A stretch of 64,000 nucleotides of DNA from Pelomonas sp051857475 (GCF_051857475.1 NZ_JBPZGZ010000003.1:186001-250000), one strand, 5' to 3'. Counted from the first letter of the stretch, positions 46,843 through 56,703 are shown. Made by a program: numbers and translations. Notes: generated by a model from the sequence alone, not told the origin.

Positions 46843-48273
46843 ATGGGCCCGAGCAGCGAACGCATGTCCAAGGTGGATACCGCCTGGCTGCGCATGGACA
46901 CCGAGGCCAACCTGATGATGATCGTCGGGGTCTGGTCCATCCGCCCCGGCATCACGCTGCAGGCCCTGCGCGAGCGCGTCGCCGAGCGGCTGCTGCAATA
47001 CCCGCGCTTCCGGCAGAAGGTTGTCGAGGACGCCTTGCTCGGCGCCCAGTGGGTGACCGACAGGGACTTCGACATCGCCCGCCATGTCCTCGCCGAGGTG
47101 CCCTTGCCGCTGCGCGGCCAGAGCCGTGACGAGGTGCTGCGCGAACGCGTTGGCGAACTCTGCTCCCAGCCGCTGGACCCGGCCCATCCGCTGTGGCAGT
47201 TCCAGCTCATCGAGGACATGGGCGACGGCACCAGCGCCCTGATCGCCCGCATCCACCACTGCATTGCCGATGGCATCGCCCTGATCGCCGTCATGCTGTC
47301 CATCACCGACGGCGGCAAGGCGCCGCCCAAGCGTGCGCCCAAGGAACCCGAGGAGGCCGACTGGCTGCTCGACGCCTTTCTGCGGCCCATGAGCAACCTG
47401 ACCGTCAAGGCCATCGGCATGACGGGCAAGGGCATGGCCAAGGGCGTGGACCTGGCCATGCGCGGCGACACGCCGATGGACTCGTCGCTGGAGATGGCCC
47501 GCATGGGCTACCAGGCCGTGTCCGACGTGGCCGCCTTCGCGCTGATGCCCGACGACTCGCCGACGCGCCTCAAGGGCAAGCCCGGCACGACCAAGACCGT
47601 GGCCTGGGACGACAGCCTGGCCCTGGACGAGGTCAAGGCCGTCGGCAAGGCCCTGGGGGCGTCCATCAACGACGTGCTGCTGGCCTGCGCGGCCGGCGCC
47701 ATCGGTCGCTACCTGGCCGAGAAGGGCGAGGACCCGGCCGGCAAGGAGATCCGTGCCATGGTGCCGGTCAACCTGCGGCCCCTGGAGCAGGCCTGGCAGC
47801 TGGGCAACCGCTTCGGTCTCGTGCCGCTGGTGCTGCCCATCGGCATCGCCAACCCCATCGAGCGGCTGTTCGCGGTGCGGGCGCGCATGAGCGAGTTGAA
47901 GGGCAGCTTCCAGCCGGTGATGGCCTTCGGCCTGCTGTCGGTGGCCGGCCTGTTGATCAAGCCGGTGCAGCACGCCATGCTGAATCTCTTCGCCAAGAAG
48001 GCGACGGCCGTCATGACCAATGTGCCGGGCCCGGCCCAGGCCCTGCAGTTCTGCGGATCGACGGTGGAGAAGGTGATGTTCTGGGTGCCGCAGTCCGGCG
48101 ACATCGGCATGGGCGTCAGCATCCTGACCTATGCCGGCCGCGTGCAGTTCGGCCTCATCACCGACCGGGGCCTGTGCCCCGACCCCGAGGCCATCATCGC
48201 CAACTTCGCGCCGGAGTTCGAGAAGCTGTTGATGCTGTCGTTGATGATGCCCTGGGAGAGCGATGCGGCCTAG
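46843..48273 (+). CDS. Wax ester synthase / diacylglycerol acyltransferase (WS/DGAT)
   Basis: 476 residues. Transfers acyl groups from acyl-CoA to long-chain alcohols or diacylglycerol to form storage lipids. The condensing motif HHCIADG (HHxxxDG) lies at residues 138-144. The C-terminal domain contains AMVPVNLRP and MTNVPGP, both standard in the family. GAGGAGG lies before the ATG at 46843. It overlaps the downstream histidine kinase start by 11 bp. With the divergent ACBP it makes a neutral-lipid cluster. Confidence 0.93.
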   Translation: MGPSSERMSKVDTAWLRMDTEANLMMIVGVWSIRPGITLQALRERVAERLLQYPRFRQKVVEDALLGAQWVTDRDFDIARHVLAEVPLPLRGQSRDEVLRERVGELCSQPLDPAHPLWQFQLIEDMGDGTSALIARIHHCIADGIALIAVMLSITDGGKAPPKRAPKEPEEADWLLDAFLRPMSNLTVKAIGMTGKGMAKGVDLAMRGDTPMDSSLEMARMGYQAVSDVAAFALMPDDSPTRLKGKPGTTKTVAWDDSLALDEVKAVGKALGASINDVLLACAAGAIGRYLAEKGEDPAGKEIRAMVPVNLRPLEQAWQLGNRFGLVPLVLPIGIANPIERLFAVRARMSELKGSFQPVMAFGLLSVAGLLIKPVQHAMLNLFAKKATAVMTNVPGPAQALQFCGSTVEKVMFWVPQSGDIGMGVSILTYAGRVQFGLITDRGLCPDPEAIIANFAPEFEKLLMLSLMMPWESDAA

Positions 48274-50107
48274 GCTGTGGCGAGGATGGGCCGCCCTGCT
48301 GTGCGGCCTGTGGTGGATGCTGGTGGCGCAGGCCCTGCCCGATGGCGAGCGGGAACTGCGCCAGGCGCGCTTCACGGCGGAAGACGGTGCGACGGTCGAC
48401 GTCGCCCTGCCCGATACCTGGGGCCTGCGCGGGCGCGCCATGCAGGGCAGCGGGCGCTATGAACTGCAGCTGGAAATGACCGGCCCGATAGCCGGTGCCT
48501 GGTCGCTCTATCTGCCGCGGGTGTCCAGCCATCATGACATCCGCGTCAACGGCGTGCTGCTGCAGAGCCAGCACGGCCGTGTGCCGCGACAACATCCCGA
48601 GCCGGCCGTCGTGGCGGTTCCGGCCGGCCTGCTGCAGCCGGGCTCCAATCACGTGGAAGTGGTGGTGGACTACGGCATCCGCGGGGGCCTGTCGCGGGTG
48701 TGGGCCGGGCCCTCGGACCTGGTGCGCAAGCATGCCGCGCGGGACCACGCCTGGGAGTCGCGGCTGCCGCAGGCGCTCAACCTCGTCGCCCTGACCCTGG
48801 CCCTGACCATGCTGCTGCTGTGGCTGCAACGCCGCGAGGACGGCGTGCTGGGCAGTTTCTCGCTGCTGGCCTCCATCGCCTGCGCGCGCAACCTGGCCTA
48901 TTTCGACCAGGGCTTCTCGCTGCCCGAACCCTGGCCCGACCTGCTGTTCTTCTTCGCCCAGGTGCTGTCGGCCTATCTGCTGGCTCGCCTGGCACTGGCG
49001 GCCAGCGATGTGAAGCCACGCGCGCTGCGGCGCCTGGCGGACGGGCTGACGCCCGTGCTGCTGCTGCTGGGCTGCGCGGCGGCGGCCACCGGCTCCATCG
49101 TGCTGGCGCGCCGCTGGCTTTACCCCTCGCTGCTGCTGCTGTTGGCGCCTGCCGTGCTGCTGCTGCTGGCCCAGGCCTGGCGCCAGCGCGGCTGGATCGT
49201 GGCGGCGGTGGCCCTGGGCGCGGCCGCGGTGTCGGTGGCAGGGTTTCACGACTATTTCTATTCGCTGGGCCAGCTTTCCATCGAAGGCCATCTGCTGCTG
49301 CCCGACGCGGCGCCCATCTTCCTGATGGTGTTCGGCGTCTGGCGGCTGCGCGGCCTGGTGCTGGCACTGGCGCGCGGGGAAAGGTTGAACCGGTTGCTGG
49401 AGTCGCGCATCGAGCAGCGCACGCGAGCCTTGCACCGGGCCAATGGCGTGAAGTCGGCCTTCCTGGCTGCGGCCAGCCATGACCTGCGCCAACCCATCCT
49501 GGCCGTCAGCCTGATGGTGGGCATGGCCCGCCAGCGCGCCACCGATGCCGACCAGGAGGGCCTGCTGAACCGGGCCCAGCAGGGCCTGGACGGGCTGCAG
49601 CGCTTCATGAGCGAGTTGCTGGATCTGTCGCGGCTGAGCACGGGCGCCGTGAAGGCCAAGGTCGTCGAAGTGCCGCTGCAGCCCTTGCTGGATGAGCTGG
49701 CCCTGCATCTGCGCACCGAGGCCGATGCCAAGGACCTGGAACTGCGCATAAGGCCGACCCCTCTGTCGGTGCGCACCGACCCCACGCTGATCGCCCAGGT
49801 GTTGCGCAACCTGTCGGGCAATGCGGTGCGCCACACCGAGCGTGGCGGCGTGCTGGTGCTGGCCCGGCCGCGCCGCGGCCAGGTCTGGCTGGAGGTGTGG
49901 GATACCGGGCCCGGCATCCCGGCCGATCAGCGCGAGGCCATCTTCGACGAGTTCGTGCGCCTGGGCAGCAGTGCCAGCGGCACGCCAGGCTGGGGCCTGG
50001 GCCTGGCCATCGTCAGGCAAAGCCTGCAACTGCTGCGCCACCCGCTGGAACTGGACAGCCGCCCGGGCAGCGGCTCGCGCTTCAGGGTGCGCCTGCCTCG
50101 GGCGTGA
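48263..50107 (+). CDS. 7TM-DISM-type sensor histidine kinase
   Basis: 614 residues. Signal peptide (to about QALP, residue 26), a periplasmic beta-sandwich sensor of DISM type (about 27-165), seven membrane spans (from LNLVALTLALTMLLLWL to FLMVFGVWRLRGLVLAL), HisKA with H406 in AAASHDLRQP, and HATPase (NLSGNAVRH, DTGPGIP, GWGLGLAIV). It overlaps the WS/DGAT gene by 11 bp at the start and the NarL-type regulator by 26 bp tail to tail. The kinase-regulator pair is thus convergent, an uncommon arrangement. DISM domains are thought to bind carbohydrates or other small ligands. Confidence 0.9.
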   Translation: MRPRLWRGWAALLCGLWWMLVAQALPDGERELRQARFTAEDGATVDVALPDTWGLRGRAMQGSGRYELQLEMTGPIAGAWSLYLPRVSSHHDIRVNGVLLQSQHGRVPRQHPEPAVVAVPAGLLQPGSNHVEVVVDYGIRGGLSRVWAGPSDLVRKHAARDHAWESRLPQALNLVALTLALTMLLLWLQRREDGVLGSFSLLASIACARNLAYFDQGFSLPEPWPDLLFFFAQVLSAYLLARLALAASDVKPRALRRLADGLTPVLLLLGCAAAATGSIVLARRWLYPSLLLLLAPAVLLLLAQAWRQRGWIVAAVALGAAAVSVAGFHDYFYSLGQLSIEGHLLLPDAAPIFLMVFGVWRLRGLVLALARGERLNRLLESRIEQRTRALHRANGVKSAFLAAASHDLRQPILAVSLMVGMARQRATDADQEGLLNRAQQGLDGLQRFMSELLDLSRLSTGAVKAKVVEVPLQPLLDELALHLRTEADAKDLELRIRPTPLSVRTDPTLIAQVLRNLSGNAVRHTERGGVLVLARPRRGQVWLEVWDTGPGIPADQREAIFDEFVRLGSSASGTPGWGLGLAIVRQSLQLLRHPLELDSRPGSGSRFRVRLPRA

Positions 50108-50720
50108 TGCGCAGCCCCAGGGCCGCTGCTGCGACGACGGCCTGGGTGCGGTTGCTGGCGCCCAGGCGACGGAAGATCTCGGCCAGATGGGTCTTGACCG
50201 TCGACGCCGACAGGCCGAGCTGGCGCTCGATGACCTTGTTGCTGGCGCCGCGCAGCAATTGCTGCAGCACCTCCTGCTGCCGGGCGCTGAGCTGATCCAG
50301 GGCGCTGGCGGCGGGGCGGGGCGACTTCTGCAGCAGGCGCGGCGGCAGCGGGATGCCGCCGCGCGCCACCATGGCCAGGGCGGCGCTCAGCTCGTCGAAG
50401 CCGGCGCTCTTGTGCACGAAGCCGGAGGCGCCGGCATCGATGCAGGCCTCGACCGTGGCCGTGTCTTCATGAGCCGACAGCATGACGACGCGGGCTGAAG
50501 GGCAGCGCTCCATCAGCACCGGAATGCCCCCCGGCCCGCGGCTGTCCGGCAAATCCAGATCCAGCAGGATCAGCGCCAGGTCCTGGCGCCCGGCGGCCAG
50601 CTTCAGCCCTTCGCCCAGCGAGCCGGCCTGCAGGCAGGGGGTGCCGGGGTTGGCGCTCTTGAGCAGCAGGGCGAGCCCGTCCCGCAGCATGGCGTGGTCG
50701 TCGATCAGCAGGAAGGACAT
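50082..50720 (-). CDS. NarL/LuxR-family response regulator
   Basis: 212 residues. Receiver domain (MSFLLIDDHAMLRDGL) with D54 (ILLDLDLP), the threonine/serine and K105-type switch (MLSAHED, FVHKSA), and a LuxR helix-turn-helix at 140-200 (LSARQQEVLQQLLRGASNKVIERQLGLSASTVKTH). It faces the DISM kinase on the opposite strand with a 26-bp 3' overlap, so it is the likely partner. The antisense overlap may limit co-expression. Confidence 0.92.
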   Translation of the reverse strand: MSFLLIDDHAMLRDGLALLLKSANPGTPCLQAGSLGEGLKLAAGRQDLALILLDLDLPDSRGPGGIPVLMERCPSARVVMLSAHEDTATVEACIDAGASGFVHKSAGFDELSAALAMVARGGIPLPPRLLQKSPRPAASALDQLSARQQEVLQQLLRGASNKVIERQLGLSASTVKTHLAEIFRRLGASNRTQAVVAAAALGLRITPEAGAP

Positions 50721-50821
50721 GGGTCAGCGCGGTCGGATCTTCAGGTGAAGCGGCATGGCGTACACGATTCCCTGAGCGATTGTTGTGCCGGCAGTTTGCC
50801 GCCTTGCGATGAGGGCCGCCA

Positions 50822-50837
50822 TCGGCCAATTGGCCGA
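50822..50837. promoter_or_regulatory. 16-bp perfect palindrome upstream of NarL-type regulator
   Basis: TCGGCCAATTGGCCGA is nested inside an outer AGGGCC/GGGCCCT pair. It may be an operator for the regulator gene or a hairpin ending the lipoprotein gene (stop at 50866). There is no T-run. Confidence 0.35.
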
Positions 50838-50865
50838 CGAGCGGGCCCTTCACATGACAAGGTCG

Positions 50866-51846
50866 TCAGTCCTTCAGGCGGATCACACCGTGCGCGTCCA
50901 CCTCCCGTACAGCGTCATCTTTCGCGGGATCGATGGCCTTGCCGGCGAGCAGCCGGCCCATGAAGTCGTCCACCGCCGGGGCCGGTCCGAAACTGCAGGA
51001 GACGTAGACGACATGGTTGAACCAGCCAAGCGAGGGCGAGCCCATGCGGCTCAGATCCACATAGTGCACCCCTGTGGCCAGGTGTTGGTTTGGTTTCACG
51101 CCCAGACCCAGCGGGCGCACACCCGGTCCGCGTGCATCGAAGGCGAAATTGAGCGTCAGGTCCCCCTGATTCCAAGTCACCCACACGTCCTCGCGGAGGG
51201 CAAGTTTGCTCATCCAGACCTCATGACCTTCCTGGTCGGCATCGGGCTCGGAGAAAACAATGCGCTCGAACAGTTGGCCCTGCGCGGGCCAGCCGCCGTC
51301 CTCGACGACGCGCTGGATCACGAGGGCGCCCATGCTGTGGACGAGCAGGACCGGGCGCGGCAGGTTGCGATCCAGCGTCCGCAGGTCGGCGTGGACCTTC
51401 AGCACCTTGGTGAACTCTGCCGCAGCGGCTGGGATGCTGGACAGCGGGGCATTGCGGTCCAGACCCATGGCAGCCGAGTCCCAGTTGAACATCCTGGGAC
51501 GAAGCCCGCGCTCGGTCAGTCGCAGCAGGGCCTGTCCCTCCGCAAAGCCGTCCTGGCCCAGAAGACTCTTGGTGGGTTCCTTGCCACGGCCATGCACGAA
51601 GAGCAGCGGGGGCGATTGGCCTGGCAGCCAATGGTCCAGGTCTTTTCCGTACTCGGTGATGGTGCGCGCCCTGTAGCCGTCTGCCGCCAACTCATACATC
51701 GGGGTCGTCGCGTTGAAGGGAATGCAGCTCCTGTCTTCCTGGAACTTCCTCGCGCACTCCGCTCGCCACTCGGCCAACCTGGGAGAGGCGCAGCCCTGGA
51801 GGGCAAGTATGGCCAGCAGAGTCAGGACTCGGAAGAGGAGCTTCAT
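50866..51846 (-). CDS. Lipoprotein alpha/beta hydrolase
   Basis: 326 residues. Lipobox LQGC (cysteine 19) after a signal peptide. A hydrolase core is visible: FVHGRG (oxyanion), nucleophile elbow VHSMGA, and a possible catalytic histidine in GWFNHVVYVS. This resembles the DUF900-type serine hydrolases. The insert between oxyanion and elbow (FNWDSAAMGLDR) is typical of that group. The substrate is unknown. Confidence 0.75.
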   Translation of the reverse strand: MKLLFRVLTLLAILALQGCASPRLAEWRAECARKFQEDRSCIPFNATTPMYELAADGYRARTITEYGKDLDHWLPGQSPPLLFVHGRGKEPTKSLLGQDGFAEGQALLRLTERGLRPRMFNWDSAAMGLDRNAPLSSIPAAAAEFTKVLKVHADLRTLDRNLPRPVLLVHSMGALVIQRVVEDGGWPAQGQLFERIVFSEPDADQEGHEVWMSKLALREDVWVTWNQGDLTLNFAFDARGPGVRPLGLGVKPNQHLATGVHYVDLSRMGSPSLGWFNHVVYVSCSFGPAPAVDDFMGRLLAGKAIDPAKDDAVREVDAHGVIRLKD

Positions 51847-52028
51847 GCGCGGTCTTGTGAGGGTGACGGCGCCGGAGCTTACGCTGTGGTGCCGGGTTTT
51901 GCCCCCTCACATCTGCCGTGACAGCGATGCAACGCCGCGGCCCGCGTGCGCCACGGCGTATAGACATCCCCCAGCCTTCCCAAGCCGGGTTCAGATCGAC
52001 CTCAGCCGGCCGGCGCCGGCCTATCGTC

Positions 52029-52385
52029 TCACTTCGACTTGGGCGTTGCCGTCGTGCTGGCGGCGGCCTTCTTTGGCTTGGCTTTGCCCGCGGCGGTGGG
52101 ATAGGCCATGGTCACCGTGGCCGGGTCCGCCTTTTCCAGATAGCTCGCGTACTGCGTTTCGTCGCAGGGCTTGGCATCGTTGTAGTAGCGGTTGTCGCCC
52201 TTGGCGCGGTCCCCCGTGAAGGCCGGCGCTACGGCGCCAGCGGCGTAGTAGGTGGCGATGTGGCTGGCATAGGCCTGGGCGCATCCGTCGCGCAATACGG
52301 CCTGGGCGTGGGTGGCCGGGGTGTCGGCCGCTTGGGCCGGCAGCGCAGTAACCACGGACGCAATGACGACTGCGAGGGTTCTCAT
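52029..52385 (-). CDS. Small exported protein of unknown function
   Basis: 118 residues from the ATG at 52385, with AGGAGG ahead. Signal peptide MRTLAVVIASVVTALPAQA, two cysteines in the mature part (DGCAQAY, AKPCDET) that could form a disulfide, and a Lys/Ala/Thr-rich C-terminal tail. No family is recognised. It is divergent from the LysR gene. Confidence 0.7.
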   Translation of the reverse strand: MRTLAVVIASVVTALPAQAADTPATHAQAVLRDGCAQAYASHIATYYAAGAVAPAFTGDRAKGDNRYYNDAKPCDETQYASYLEKADPATVTMAYPTAAGKAKPKKAAASTTATPKSK

Positions 52386-52440
52386 GGCTGACCTCCTTGC
52401 TGCTGAAGGTGATGGACACACTACGCCTAAGCGCAAGCAA

Positions 52441-52469
52441 ATGCACGCCGCAGTGCATCAATCGATGCA
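52441..52469. promoter_or_regulatory. Overlapping inverted repeats upstream of LysR
   Basis: ATGCAC-N6-GTGCAT (52441-52458) overlaps TGCATC-N4-GATGCA (52454-52469), giving three ATGCA half-sites. Placed 68-96 bases before the LysR start, it may be an autoregulatory site. Confidence 0.4.
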
Positions 52470-52536
52470 GGTGCTCGTCAAGGCAAGTCGCCCTGCAAGC
52501 TCAGCCTGCTTGAACGCCTTGGCTACACTGCTCTGG

Positions 52537-53454
52537 GTGGAAACCAAATGGCTTGAAGACTTCGTCAGCCTGGCCGAGACGCGAAGCTTTTCTCGCTCCG
52601 CCCAGCTGCGCCACGTGACCCAGCCGGCGTTCTCGCGGCGCATCCAGGCGCTGGAGGCCTGGGCGGGGGTCGACCTGGTGGATCGCTCGTCCTACCCGAC
52701 GCGGCTGACCGCGGCCGGGGCGACGCTGCTGGCGCAGGCCGTCGACCTGCTGGGCAATCTGCAGGCGACGCGCAATATGCTGCGCAGCCACCAGGCAGCC
52801 GACCAGGACATGATCGAGTTCGCCGTGCCGCACTCACTGGCCTTCTCCTTCTTCCCGCATTGGCTGATGAGCCTGCGCCGCGGCTTCGGGGCCATCAAGT
52901 GCCGGCTCAACGCGGCCAATGTGCACGACGCCATGCTGCAGCTCAGCGAAGGCAACTGCGACCTGCTGCTGGTCTATCACCATGCCAGCCAGCCGCTGCA
53001 GCTGGACCCCGAGCGCTACCAGATGGTGTCGCTGGGCCATGAGACGCTGTCGCCCTATGCCAAGTCGGACGGCCAGGGCGAGCCGATGTTCCGCCTGCCG
53101 GGGCGGCCGGGGCAGAAGATCCCTTTCCTCAGCTATGCCTCGGGCGCCTATCTGGGCCGCCTGGTCGAGCTCATCGTCAAGGAAGCCGACTGCGCGCTGA
53201 ACCTGGACGCCATCTACGAGACCGACATGGCCGAAGGCCTGAAGGCCATGGCCCTGGAAGGCCACGGCTTCGCCTTCCTGCCGGCCAGCTCGGTGCAGAA
53301 GGAGCTGGCCAGCGGCCGCCTCGTGCCGGCCGCCGCGCCGGGCACTTTCAGCGTCAGCATGGAGCTGCGCATCTACCGCGAGAAGCCCGAGCTTTCGCGC
53401 CGGGCAAAACCAGCCTCCTTGGCTTTGTGGGACTATCTGTCGTCCCAGGCATGA
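52537..53454 (+). CDS. LysR-family regulator next to glutamate importer
   Basis: 305 residues from a GTG at 52537, giving the typical start METKWLEDFVSLAETRSFSRSA. The helix-turn-helix continues QPAFSRRIQALE. An upstream ATG at 52468 would add 23 residues of unsupported sequence. The gltI gene follows 108 bases downstream on the same strand, so amino-acid uptake is its likely target. The effector domain is a standard periplasmic-binding fold. Confidence 0.88.
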   Translation: METKWLEDFVSLAETRSFSRSAQLRHVTQPAFSRRIQALEAWAGVDLVDRSSYPTRLTAAGATLLAQAVDLLGNLQATRNMLRSHQAADQDMIEFAVPHSLAFSFFPHWLMSLRRGFGAIKCRLNAANVHDAMLQLSEGNCDLLLVYHHASQPLQLDPERYQMVSLGHETLSPYAKSDGQGEPMFRLPGRPGQKIPFLSYASGAYLGRLVELIVKEADCALNLDAIYETDMAEGLKAMALEGHGFAFLPASSVQKELASGRLVPAAAPGTFSVSMELRIYREKPELSRRAKPASLALWDYLSSQA

Positions 53455-53562
53455 GTTCATCCGGCTTCGGCATGCATCGTGTAAACCCGTATTCGGGCTG
53501 AAGGCCGGGCGTGGTCTGCTCACGCCTGTTATCGATACCCACTTCCTGTTGTTGGAGTCTCC

Positions 53563-54450
53563 ATGAAGAAAGTTCTGCTCGTCGCGGCCCTGCTGGCCGG
53601 CGTTTCCGCCGTGCATGCCGAAGACACGCTGAAGAAGATCAAGGACAGCGGCGCGATCACCATGGGTGTGCGCGAATCCTCCGGCCTGTCCTACACCATC
53701 GGTGACGGCAAGTACGTTGGCTATCACATCGACGTCTGCGAGCGCGTCATCGCCGACCTGCGCAAGCAGCTGGGCAGCAAGATCGAGGTCAAGTACCAGC
53801 CGGTCACGTCGGCCAACCGCATCCCGCTGACCGTCAACGGCACCGTGGACCTGGAGTGCGGCTCCACCACCAACAACGCCGCCCGCCAGAAGGACGTCGC
53901 CTTCGCCGTGACGACCTATGTGGAAGAAGTGCGCATCGCCGTGAAGGCCAACTCCGGCATCACCAACATCGGCCAGCTCAACGGCAAGACCGTCGCGACG
54001 ACCACCGGCACGACCTCGGTGCAGACCCTGCGCAAGCATGAGCGCGCCACGGGCGTGGACTTCAAGGAAGTGTTCGGCAAGGACCACGCCGACAGCTTCC
54101 TGCTGCTGGACTCCGGCCGTGCCGACGCCTTCGTCATGGACGGCTCCATCCTGGCCAAGAACATCGCCACGTCCAAGAACCCGGCCGATTTCAAGATCGT
54201 CGGTGAGGTGCTGTCGGTCGAGCCCATCGCCATCATGATGCGCAAGGAAGACCCGGCCTTCAAGAAGGCCGTGGACGACAGCATCAAGGGCATGATGAAG
54301 TCGGGCGAGCTGGCCAAGCTGTACGACAAGTGGTTCCTGCAGCCCATCCCGCCGACCAACACCAAGATCGGCCTGCCGCTGTCCGCCGCCACCAAGGACG
54401 CCTGGGCCAATCCGAACGACAAGCCGATGGAAGACTACGCGAAGAAGTGA
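53563..54450 (+). CDS. gltI: Glutamate/aspartate ABC importer binding protein
   Basis: 295-residue periplasmic protein of the GltI family. Signal peptide MKKVLLVAALLAGVSAVHA, then LKKIKDSGAITMGVRESSGLSYTIGDG with the polar-amino-acid-binding pattern. The segment CGSTTNNAARQKDVAFA is characteristic of GltI. GGAG lies before the ATG at 53563. It is the first gene of gltIJKL, separated from gltJ by a strong hairpin that would keep its message level above the membrane subunits. Confidence 0.93.
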   Translation: MKKVLLVAALLAGVSAVHAEDTLKKIKDSGAITMGVRESSGLSYTIGDGKYVGYHIDVCERVIADLRKQLGSKIEVKYQPVTSANRIPLTVNGTVDLECGSTTNNAARQKDVAFAVTTYVEEVRIAVKANSGITNIGQLNGKTVATTTGTTSVQTLRKHERATGVDFKEVFGKDHADSFLLLDSGRADAFVMDGSILAKNIATSKNPADFKIVGEVLSVEPIAIMMRKEDPAFKKAVDDSIKGMMKSGELAKLYDKWFLQPIPPTNTKIGLPLSAATKDAWANPNDKPMEDYAKK

Positions 54451-54473
54451 TTCGCGTATCGACTTGAAGGACC

Positions 54474-54502
54474 GCAAAGCGGGTGCATGGCACCCGCTTT
54501 GC
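54474..54502 (+). terminator. Intercistronic hairpin between gltI and gltJ
   Basis: Perfect 13-bp stem GCAAAGCGGGTGC, loop ATG, GCACCCGCTTTGC, followed by TTTAG. It is partial-terminator or mRNA-stabiliser like, as often seen after binding-protein genes. Confidence 0.7.
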
Positions 54503-54530
54503 TTTAGATAGAAGGCTTGAGGAGAGGGCC

Positions 54531-55274
54531 ATGAGTTGGGACTGGCAGTTCTACTGCAATGACACCGCCACCGGAGAGGCGGTCGCCGGCTGCTTCGGGC
54601 CCGGCGGCAAGGAGCAGACCTATCTGCAATGGATGCTGAATGCCTGGGGCTGGACGGTGACGGTGTCGCTGCTGGCCCTGGCGCTGGCACTGGTCGTGGG
54701 CTCGCTGATCGGCATCATCCGCACGGCGCCCAACAAATGGCTGGCGCGCTTTGGTGAGGCCTGGACCGAGTTGTTCCGCAACATCCCGCTGCTGGTGCAG
54801 GTCTTCCTCTGGTACCACGTCATCCCGTCGCTCTTCCCGGTGCTGCGCGAAGCGCTGCCCCCTTCGGTGCTGATCGTCTTCGCGCTGGGCTTCTTCACCA
54901 GCGCGCGGATCGGCGAGCAGGTCAAGGCCGGCATCCAGACGCTGCCGCGCGGCCAGCGCTACGCCGGCCAGGCGGTCGGCATGACGCTGCCCCAGACCTA
55001 TCGCTATGTGCTGCTGCCGATGGCTTTCCGCATCGTCATCCCGCCACTGACGAGCGAGAGCATGAACATCGTCAAGAACTCGGCCGTGGCCTTCGCGGTC
55101 AGCATCCCCGAGCTGGCGCAGTTCGCCCAGCAGGCCTCTGAAGAGACCTCGCACTTCGAGGAGATCTTCATCCCCGTGACGCTGCTGTACTTCGTCTCCG
55201 CCTTCGCGATCAACCGCATCGCCAAGTTCATCGAGGCGCGGGTGCGCATCCCTGGCCAGTCGGGAGGCAAGTGA
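54531..55274 (+). CDS. gltJ: Glutamate/aspartate importer permease
   Basis: 247 residues from the ATG at 54531 with GGAGAG ahead. HisM-type permease: spans start at WTVTVSLLALALALVVGSLIGII, with NIPLLVQVFLWY and the EAA loop GQRYAGQAVGMTLPQTYRYVLLP. It pairs with GltK, and its stop shares bases with the gltK start. Confidence 0.93.
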   Translation: MSWDWQFYCNDTATGEAVAGCFGPGGKEQTYLQWMLNAWGWTVTVSLLALALALVVGSLIGIIRTAPNKWLARFGEAWTELFRNIPLLVQVFLWYHVIPSLFPVLREALPPSVLIVFALGFFTSARIGEQVKAGIQTLPRGQRYAGQAVGMTLPQTYRYVLLPMAFRIVIPPLTSESMNIVKNSAVAFAVSIPELAQFAQQASEETSHFEEIFIPVTLLYFVSAFAINRIAKFIEARVRIPGQSGGK

Positions 55275-55939
55275 TGCTGAATCTCGACTATTCCTTCCTG
55301 AACTGGGGCGTCATCCAGAGCTTTGTCGCCAAGGGCTTCTGGTTCTCCATCCAGTTGACGCTGGTCGCCATGATCGGCGGCATCATCCTCGGCACGCTGC
55401 TGGCGATGATGCGGCTGTCCAGTCACAAGTGGCTGTCGGCGCCGGCGGCGCTCTACGTCGACACGCTGCGCTCCATCCCGCTGGTGATGGTGATCCTGTG
55501 GTTCTTCCTGCTCATCCCCAAGCTGCTCGGGCCGCTGGGCGGCGAGACCTCGGCGCTGATCACCTTCACGCTGTTCGAGGCGACCTACTACTCGGAGATC
55601 ATGCGGGCCGGCATCCAGTCGGTGTCGCGTGGCCAGGTCAACGCGGGCTATGCCGTCGGCATGACCTACGGGCAGACGATGCAACTCGTCGTGCTGCCCC
55701 AGGCTTTCCGCAACATGCTGCCGGTGCTGCTGACCCAGACCATCATCCTGTTCCAGGACACCTCGCTGGTCTACGCCGTCGGCGCCTATGACCTGCTGAA
55801 AGGCTTCGAGGTCGCGGGCAAGAACTTCAACCGCCCGGTCGAGACCTATCTCGTCGCCGCCGTCGTCTATTTCGTCATCTGCTTCGGCCTGTCGCAGCTC
55901 GTGCGCCGCCTGCAGAAGAAGATCGCCATCATCCGTTGA
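55274..55939 (+). CDS. gltK: Glutamate/aspartate importer permease
   Basis: 221 residues from the ATG at 55274, whose first base is the last base of the gltJ stop (TGATG). A GTG three bases earlier is the alternative. Typical HisQ/GltK features: SIPLVMVILWFFLLIP, EIMRAGIQSVSRGQVNAGYAVGMTYGQ. The gltL gene follows 14 bases later. Confidence 0.93.
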   Translation: MLNLDYSFLNWGVIQSFVAKGFWFSIQLTLVAMIGGIILGTLLAMMRLSSHKWLSAPAALYVDTLRSIPLVMVILWFFLLIPKLLGPLGGETSALITFTLFEATYYSEIMRAGIQSVSRGQVNAGYAVGMTYGQTMQLVVLPQAFRNMLPVLLTQTIILFQDTSLVYAVGAYDLLKGFEVAGKNFNRPVETYLVAAVVYFVICFGLSQLVRRLQKKIAIIR

Positions 55940-55953
55940 AGATCGAGTCCGCC

Positions 55954-56688
<735 letters not shown>

Positions 56689-56703
56689 GCAACGGAGCGC
56701 GCC

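Noticed and set aside
46819..48441. 540-codon minus-strand frame opposite WS/DGAT
   Set aside because: Antisense shadow; the WS/DGAT frame has HHxxxDG and the family C-terminus.
53486..53497. CCCG-TATT-CGGG hairpin before gltI
   Set aside because: Only a 4-bp stem; expected often by chance at this GC content.
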